This document shows, one piece after another, positions 6,043-10,208 of a stretch of 10,208 nucleotides of DNA (its first letter is position 1; every line of letters starts with the position of its first letter). This stretch comes from Oscillospiraceae bacterium. GTDB taxonomy: Bacteria; Bacillota; Clostridia; Oscillospirales; Ruminococcaceae. The position numbers were made by a program, and so were the translations under genes. The notes under the pieces are model-generated. The model saw only the letters and a program-made list of their open reading frames with translations, was not told the DNA's origin and made no database searches. The stretch spans positions 1 to 10,208 of the forward strand of contig JAUNBN010000030.1 in the NCBI GenBank assembly GCA_030527085.1, in the 5' to 3' direction.

Positions 6043-6893
6043 AAGACGGAAAGCTGCCGCGCGCGGCGGTAGTTGAGGATTTTTCCTGCTTCGGCAAGTG
6101 CTCGCTCGCAATAGCCCTGCCGGTTATTTCGGCGGCGGGCGTGGAGGCCTGCGCGCTGCCCTCGGAGCTGCTCTCGGCGCACACGGGCTACGCAGCCCCC
6201 GCGCGCTTCGACCTCTCGAGCGCCATGAGGCCCATATATGAGCACTGGAGCTCAATAGGCGCGGGCTTCGACATAATTTATATCGGATATCTGGCGGGAA
6301 AGCGGCAGATAGAGGAGGCCTGCGGTTTTATAAGGGCCTTTAAAAAGCCGGGAGTCCGAGTCCTTTTGGACCCCGCGATGGCCGAGGGCGGAAGACTCTA
6401 CGGCGGACTCGAGGCGGGGCACGAAAAAGAGATGCTCAAGCTCTGCGCCCTGAGCGATATTGTGCTGCCCAACTTAAGCGAGGCCGCGCTGCTGACCGGC
6501 CTTGAATACAGCGAATCTCCCGGTGAAGGGCAGCTTCGCGCTCTGCTCGAGGGGCTTTTGAAAACCGGCCCCAAGGCCGCTCTGATAACGGGTGTGAGCG
6601 GCGGTGGAGGAAAACTGGGCGCGGCCCTGCTCGAAGGAAGGGGAGCCGCGCCGCGCTTTATAGGTGAGCAGGCGCTCGAGGGCGCGGTACACGGCAGCGG
6701 CGACCTCTTTGCGAGCGTCTGCGCGGCAGCTTTGGCTCTGGGGCTTTCTCTCGAGGGCTCGGCGCGCGCCGCGGCGCGCTTTACGGCGCTTTGCATAGCG
6801 GCCACGCTCAAGACGGGCAGGGACGAGAGGGAGGGCCTGCGCTTCGAGCCGCTGCTCAGGGATTTGCGCGAGCTTATAGATCAAAACAGATAA
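6039..6893 (+). CDS. pdxK: Pyridoxal/pyridoxamine kinase (ribokinase-like)
   Basis: This is a 284-residue kinase of the PdxK/PdxY branch of the ribokinase superfamily. It would phosphorylate pyridoxal, pyridoxamine or pyridoxine with ATP in the B6 salvage route. Visible motifs are the N-terminal DFSCFGKCSLAIALPVISAAG (residues 14-34), which is typical of Firmicutes pyridoxamine kinases, then HTG (48-50), DPAMAEGGRLYGG (111-123) and LPNLSEAALLTG (143-154). The catalytic anion-hole motif is HGSGD (218-222), with D222 as the expected base. The length matches the family. The start overlaps the preceding stop (ATGA), so translation is likely coupled. No clear terminator follows. Assignment to the family is firm; the preferred vitamer cannot be read from sequence. 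Confidence 0.93.
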   Translation: MKDGKLPRAAVVEDFSCFGKCSLAIALPVISAAGVEACALPSELLSAHTGYAAPARFDLSSAMRPIYEHWSSIGAGFDIIYIGYLAGKRQIEEACGFIRAFKKPGVRVLLDPAMAEGGRLYGGLEAGHEKEMLKLCALSDIVLPNLSEAALLTGLEYSESPGEGQLRALLEGLLKTGPKAALITGVSGGGGKLGAALLEGRGAAPRFIGEQALEGAVHGSGDLFASVCAAALALGLSLEGSARAAARFTALCIAATLKTGRDEREGLRFEPLLRDLRELIDQNR

Positions 6894-6898
6894 AAAGG

Positions 6899-7010
6899 CA
6901 TTAAGTCAGGGTATACTGTGTTCCACCCGCCGTATTTTTCGGCTCTGCCGTTGAGCTTCAGTTGAACTTGCCTGCCAATACTTAAGCTGCAAATGCTGTA
7001 TTCTCCAGCA
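6899..7010 (-). repeat. Degenerate copy of the intergenic repeat
   Basis: On the minus strand it has CCCTGACTTAATG at its end, identical to the flank right of copy 4 (9145-9157). GGCGGGTGGAACACAG precedes it and resembles the arms of copies 2 and 3. At its other end it has GGAGAATACAGC (minus strand of 6995-7006). The hairpin is broken: CCGCC (6928-6932) faces a diverged partner. It fills most of the gap between the kinase and the response regulator. Confidence 0.6.
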
Positions 7011-7048
7011 ATCGGGACACTCTCATAAAGTAAGCTTAGGAGGCCTTA

Positions 7049-7720
7049 GTGTTTAAAATACTGATAGCCGAGGACGACAGGGAGCTGCGGCAGCTCTTTC
7101 AGCACGTTCTCACCAAAAACGGATATACCGTGACCGGCGTTTCCAACGGGCTCGAGGCGCTGGACGCGCTCGAGAGCGCCTATTACGACCTCATAATCTC
7201 CGACATAATGATGCCCGAAATGGACGGCTACGAGCTGGTGAGCTCGCTGCGCGAGGCGAAGATAAACCTGCCCGTATTGATGATAACGGCCAAGGACGCC
7301 TTTGACGACATGCGGCAGGGCTATCTCTCGGGCACGGACGACTATATGGTAAAGCCCATAAATGTCAACGAGATGGTACTGCGTGTGGGCGCGCTGCTTC
7401 GGCGCGCGCAGATGATAAACGAGCGGAGACAGACCATAGGCGGGACGACGCTCGAGTGCGACTCGCTCACCGTGAGCGAGCCGGGCCGAAGCCAGGTGCT
7501 GCCTCAAAAGGAGTTCATGCTGCTTTACAAAATGGCGTCCTTCCCGGGACGTATCTTCACCCGCCAGCAGCTTATGGACGATATCTGGGGCTACGACACG
7601 GAGACGGACACCCACACCGTGGACGTACACATCGGGCGGCTGCGCGAGCGCTTCAGGGACAACGCGGATTTTAAGATAGTCACCATGAGGGGCGTGGGCT
7701 ACAAGGTGGTAAAGACATGA
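7049..7720 (+). CDS. OmpR/PhoB-family response regulator
   Basis: This is a 223-residue two-component transcription factor. The receiver domain covers about residues 1-115: acidic D9 and D10, phosphoacceptor D52 (in LIISDIMMPEMDGYE), conserved T80 and K102 (VKP). The C-terminal winged-helix DNA-binding domain covers about 130-223, with TRQQLMDDIWGY, the recognition-helix region VDVHIGRLRERF and the terminal wing TMRGVGYKVVKT. The start is GTG with AGGAGG (7038-7043) 5 bases upstream; no alternative ATG aligns with the receiver start. Its stop overlaps the kinase start (ATGA). The signal it responds to cannot be inferred. Confidence 0.95.
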   Translation: MFKILIAEDDRELRQLFQHVLTKNGYTVTGVSNGLEALDALESAYYDLIISDIMMPEMDGYELVSSLREAKINLPVLMITAKDAFDDMRQGYLSGTDDYMVKPINVNEMVLRVGALLRRAQMINERRQTIGGTTLECDSLTVSEPGRSQVLPQKEFMLLYKMASFPGRIFTRQQLMDDIWGYDTETDTHTVDVHIGRLRERFRDNADFKIVTMRGVGYKVVKT

Positions 7721-8754
7721 AAAAACGAAACCCGCATTTCAATTTAAGCCTCATCTTCACCCTTATAATTATGCTCCAGATAGGGATTGCGGTGGGCTGC
7801 GCGGTGCTTTTTTCCGATTTCCTCTACCGCCGCTTCAACATAAGCTTTGAGCTTCCGCCCTCGCTGAGCATCTTTATTATGAGCCTTATAATAGGCTCTA
7901 TTTTCACCTTTCTTCTGAAGCGCTGGTTCATAAAGCCCATAACGGTCTTGAGCCGGGCCATGCAGCAGGTCTCGGAGGGGGATTTCAAGGTGAGTCTCGA
8001 GACAAAGAGCGTGATAAACGAGATTAAGGACATCTACGCGAATTTCAATTTGATGGCAAGGGAATTGGACGCAACAGAGATATTGCAGACGGATTTTGTC
8101 TCCAACGTCTCCCATGAGTTCAAAACGCCGATTAACGCCATTGAGGGCTACGCCACGCTCCTGCAGGGCGGCGCTGATTCGCCGGAGCAGCAGCAGACCT
8201 ATATAGACAAAATCCTGATAAACACCCGCCGCCTCTCAGAGCTGGTGGGCAGTATACTGCTGCTCTCAAAGATAGACAATCAGGCTATTGCGGCAAAGCC
8301 CGCCGTCTTCAGGCTGGACGAGCAGGTAAGGCAGGCCATAATGCTCCTCGAGCCGAGATGGGCCGAAAGGGAGACGGAGTTCGAGGTGGAGCTTGAGGAA
8401 TTGTACTATACCGGCAACGAGGGTCTGCTGCTGCACGTCTGGAGCAACCTCATAGCCAACGCAATTAAATTCGGACCTGTGGGCGGCAGAGTAAAAATAA
8501 GGCTGGAGAAAAAGGGCTGCGGCGCGGCCTTCAGCGTTGAGGACGAGGGTCCGGGCGTCAGCGAGGAGGCCAAGAAACACATTTTCGACAAGTTCTACCA
8601 GGCCGACAGCTCTCACAAGGAGGAGGGCAACGGCTTAGGGCTCTCGCTCACCAAGCGCATACTTGACTGCTGCGGCGGGGAGATAAGGCTCGAGGACGCC
8701 GAGGGCTGCGGCGCGCGCTTTACGGTCTTTCTGCCCCTTGGGGAGCAAAGCTGA
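7717..8754 (+). CDS. Sensor histidine kinase, partner of the response regulator
   Basis: This 345-residue membrane kinase has two transmembrane segments (about residues 10-36 and 50-70) joined by a loop of only about 13 residues. This is the layout of kinases that sense at or in the membrane or through accessory proteins. A HAMP-like linker (about 70-120) follows. The H box is FVSNVSHEFKTPINAIEGY with phosphorylated H133. The catalytic domain has the N box NLIANAIKFG (244-253), G1 DEGPG (276-280), F box FDKFYQ and G2 GNGLGLS (304-310). All catalytic motifs are intact. It overlaps the regulator gene by 4 bases, so they form a cognate pair. Confidence 0.95.
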   Translation: MKKRNPHFNLSLIFTLIIMLQIGIAVGCAVLFSDFLYRRFNISFELPPSLSIFIMSLIIGSIFTFLLKRWFIKPITVLSRAMQQVSEGDFKVSLETKSVINEIKDIYANFNLMARELDATEILQTDFVSNVSHEFKTPINAIEGYATLLQGGADSPEQQQTYIDKILINTRRLSELVGSILLLSKIDNQAIAAKPAVFRLDEQVRQAIMLLEPRWAERETEFEVELEELYYTGNEGLLLHVWSNLIANAIKFGPVGGRVKIRLEKKGCGAAFSVEDEGPGVSEEAKKHIFDKFYQADSSHKEEGNGLGLSLTKRILDCCGGEIRLEDAEGCGARFTVFLPLGEQS

Positions 8755-8789
8755 ACACACTAATTAAAACAAGCAAGGAGATGAGAGCA

Positions 8790-8996
8790 ATGGAAAGCCC
8801 CATTTATCGAGAAGTCCTTCAAAGGCTATATAAACGAGCTGAGGAAGAAGGTTTGCAACACAAGATGATATATAATCAAAAAGAAACTGCGGCTATTCTG
8901 GGCCGAACGCCTCGCACGCTAAGGCGCAAGGCTTATAGCTTTAAAGACGGCGTAATAACGCTGGAGAGGCTGGCACAAGACCTCGTGAAGCTCTAG
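8790..8996 (+). CDS. Small putative helix-turn-helix protein
   Basis: This predicted 68-residue protein starts MESPIYREVLQRLYKRAEEEG. The segment YNQKETAAILGRTPRTLRRKA (about 28-48) has the spacing of a helix-turn-helix: helix, G-R turn, Arg-rich recognition helix. The tail DGVITLERLAQDLVKL could be a wing or closing helix. I place the start at ATG 8790: AGGAG (8776-8780) is 9 bases upstream, whereas it directly abuts the ATG at 8781. It begins 35 bases after the kinase stop and may be cotranscribed. Its codons are noticeably more A/T-rich than those of its neighbours, hinting at different ancestry. No specific family is recognised. Confidence 0.75.
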   Translation: MESPIYREVLQRLYKRAEEEGLQHKMIYNQKETAAILGRTPRTLRRKAYSFKDGVITLERLAQDLVKL

Positions 8997-9002
8997 TAAC
9001 GC

Positions 9003-9056
9003 AGGCGATTCCCATCGGGGGGCTCCTTTTCGGGGGGAAGCGAACGCCTCGCGCTT
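9003..9056 (+). terminator. Possible terminator after the small HTH gene
   Basis: AGGCG (9003-9007) pairs with CGCCT (9045-9049) and TTCCC (9009-9013) with GGGAA (9035-9039), giving an interrupted stem with a large internal region. CGCTTTT follows. It is imperfect and weak compared with the other terminators in the window. Confidence 0.3.
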
Positions 9057-9081
9057 TTGCACTGTTTTCCCTTAAGCTGTA
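9052..9081 (-). repeat. Fragment of the intergenic repeat module
   Basis: The minus strand reads CAGCTTAAGGGAAAACAGTG then CAAAAGCG, resembling GGGGAAACACAGTGAAAAAAGCG on the minus strand of 5181-5230. It lies on the left side of hairpin copy 4, in the gap before the PhoR-like gene. Confidence 0.45.
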
Positions 9082-9111
9082 AAAGAAAAGGCTTCAAGCC
9101 GCGTAGACTTT

Positions 9112-9150
9112 TCAGGGCTATATCCCGCCGAAGGCGGGATATAGCCCTGA
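9112..9150. repeat. Palindromic intergenic repeat, copy 4
   Basis: Arms 9112-9129 and 9133-9150 pair perfectly over 18 bp around a GAA loop. The core CCCGCC-GAA-GGCGGG is shared, while the outer arm TCAGGGCTATAT is unlike that of the other copies. The flank CCCTGACTTAATG recurs at 6899-6911 (opposite strand). It is 19 bases past the stop of the minus-strand kinase gene, with no T-tract. Confidence 0.9.
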
Positions 9151-9168
9151 CTTAATGGAGGTGTTTTT

Positions 9169-10208
9169 TTAAGGCTGCTTTTTGAAAAGCACGCTTATTT
9201 CCGTGCCGCGGCCCGCCTCGCTCTCGAGCTCGAGTTCAGCGCCGAGGTACTGGGCGGCGTGCTTCACTATCGAAAGCCCCAGCCCGGTGCCGCCGGTCTG
9301 CTTGCTGTGGCTCTTGTCCACGCGGTAGAAGCGCTCGAAGACCCTGGCCTTATCCTCCTCGGGAATGCCTATACCGGTGTCGGAAACCTTGAGTCGGGCC
9401 CGGCTGTCCATATCCTCTATTTCTACTATTACGCGGCCGCCGTCTCTGTTGTACTTGATGGCGTTCTCTATAAGGTTGTAGATTATCTCGTAAACAAGCC
9501 GCCGTGCGCCGCTGACCGAAGCGCTCCCCGCTTTGAGCTCGAGGCTCACGCCCCTTGCGGCGGCCTCGCCCTCGAGCGCGCTTACTATCTCGCCTGCGAG
9601 TTCGCCGAGCTCAAGGGTTTCAGAGGGCAGTGGAAGCCCCTCGTCGAGCTGGGAGAGCCTTATAATGTCGTCTATGAGGCTCACAAGGCGGGCGGCCTCT
9701 GTGCGGATATGCCCTGTAAAGCGCGGCATATCCTCTTTTTTCACAAGGCCGTTTTCCAAAAGCTCCGCGCTGCCCATTATCGCGTGCAGCGGCGTTTTAA
9801 GCTCGTGGGAGACGTTGGCGGAAAACTCGCGCCTCTGCCGCTCCGCAAAGGCCTGCTCGGTTATATCGAAGCTCAGAAGCGCCGCTCCCGCTATGCCCTC
9901 CTTGGCGCTTACGGGGCTGGCCGAGACGCGGTATTCCCGTCCGCCGCGCTCGAGGGTGAGAGAAGCCTTTTCACCCGCCAGCGCGCGGGATATAAGGCCC
10001 TGTATTTCAGGCGAGCGCTCAACCGTCAATATGTCGCGGCCGAGGCAGTCCTCGCTGCTGCCGTAGAAGCGGCCCGCCGCGGGGTTAATGGCGAGCACGC
10101 TGCCCCTGGCGTCGAGCAGCAGCAGCCCCTCGTTCATATTGTCCGTTACGGCCGCGAACTCCTCCTGCCTGCGCTCGAGCTCAAGTCTCTGGCGCGAGAT
10201 GCGCCGCT
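9169..10208 (-). CDS. phoR: PhoR-like sensor histidine kinase (5' end outside window)
   Basis: The reading frame runs off the right edge without a start: upstream of the ATG at 10137 it continues open with RRISRQRLELERRQEEFAAV, a charged linker typical after a transmembrane/HAMP region. The visible part therefore lacks its membrane sensor end. Numbering from that ATG, a PAS domain covers about 1-95 (MNEGLLLLDARGSVLAINPAA). The H box is FSANVSHELKTPLHAI with H111, the N box NLIENAIKYN (221-230), G1 DTGIGI (253-258), F box FERFYRVDKSHS and G2 GTGLGLS (283-289). The KSHSKQTGGTGLGLSIVKH stretch and PAS order are those of PhoR. A PhoB-type regulator would be expected just outside the window; phosphate sensing is inferred. 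Confidence 0.93.
   Translation of the reverse strand, partial: RRISRQRLELERRQEEFAAVTDNMNEGLLLLDARGSVLAINPAAGRFYGSSEDCLGRDILTVERSPEIQGLISRALAGEKASLTLERGGREYRVSASPVSAKEGIAGAALLSFDITEQAFAERQRREFSANVSHELKTPLHAIMGSAELLENGLVKKEDMPRFTGHIRTEAARLVSLIDDIIRLSQLDEGLPLPSETLELGELAGEIVSALEGEAAARGVSLELKAGSASVSGARRLVYEIIYNLIENAIKYNRDGGRVIVEIEDMDSRARLKVSDTGIGIPEEDKARVFERFYRVDKSHSKQTGGTGLGLSIVKHAAQYLGAELELESEAGRGTEISVLFKKQP

Noticed and set aside
8781..8789. ATG 8781 as start of the small HTH gene
   Set aside because: AGGAG directly abuts this ATG, leaving no spacing; the ATG at 8790 is properly spaced.
75..9150. CRISPR array or integron attC series
   Set aside because: Copies are kilobases apart between unrelated chromosomal genes, with no regular spacers, no cas genes, no integrase and no cassette-like layout.
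10135..10137. ATG 10137 as the true start of the PhoR-like kinase
   Set aside because: The frame continues open to the window edge with a charged linker typical of the family, and no ribosome site is positioned for this ATG.

Overview
The window looks like a chromosomal segment from a fairly GC-rich member of the Clostridia, plausibly a gut Oscillospirales- or Christensenellales-like lineage. The reasons are strong GGAGG ribosome sites, GTG and TTG starts, a Firmicutes-type L10 leader, a DUF1846 (UPF0371) gene and two PhoR/OmpR-type signalling modules. The assignment is an inference from gene content only. Nothing in it looks like a phage or a defence island.

Layout, left to right. (1) 1-1375: a consensus promoter, an L10 autoregulatory leader with an attenuator, rplJ (L10), rplL (L7/L12) and a strong terminator. 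The rpoB gene that often follows rplL is absent. (2) 1645-3071, minus strand: a two-gene membrane operon, NfeD-like protein then a stomatin/QmcA-type SPFH protein, overlapping by one base. (3) 3562-5046, minus strand: a DUF1846 protein with its own promoter. (4) 5344-6893, plus strand: an unrecognised zinc-ribbon protein, translationally coupled to a pyridoxal/pyridoxamine kinase. (5) 7049-8754, plus strand: an OmpR-family response regulator overlapping an intramembrane-type sensor kinase, followed by a 68-residue putative helix-turn-helix protein. (6) 9169 to the right edge, minus strand: a PhoR-like PAS-containing histidine kinase whose 5' end lies outside the window.

The signal that ordinary annotation leaves unexplained is between the genes. 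Four near-perfect palindromes (75-115, 1406-1442, 3503-3539, 9112-9150) share a CCCGCC-TTC-GGCGGG centre. Their outer stems differ from copy to copy but remain paired. Around these and in other gaps (14-52, 116-165, 1504-1554, 5181-5230, 6899-7010, 9052-9081) lie diverged copies of accompanying modules such as TTAATGACATTGGCC and GGGGAATACAGC. Nearly every intergenic gap has some of this material and no coding sequence has been seen to contain it. It looks like a dispersed, structure-conserving intergenic repeat family (REP/BIME- or MITE-like). I cannot tell from one window how it moves or what it does.
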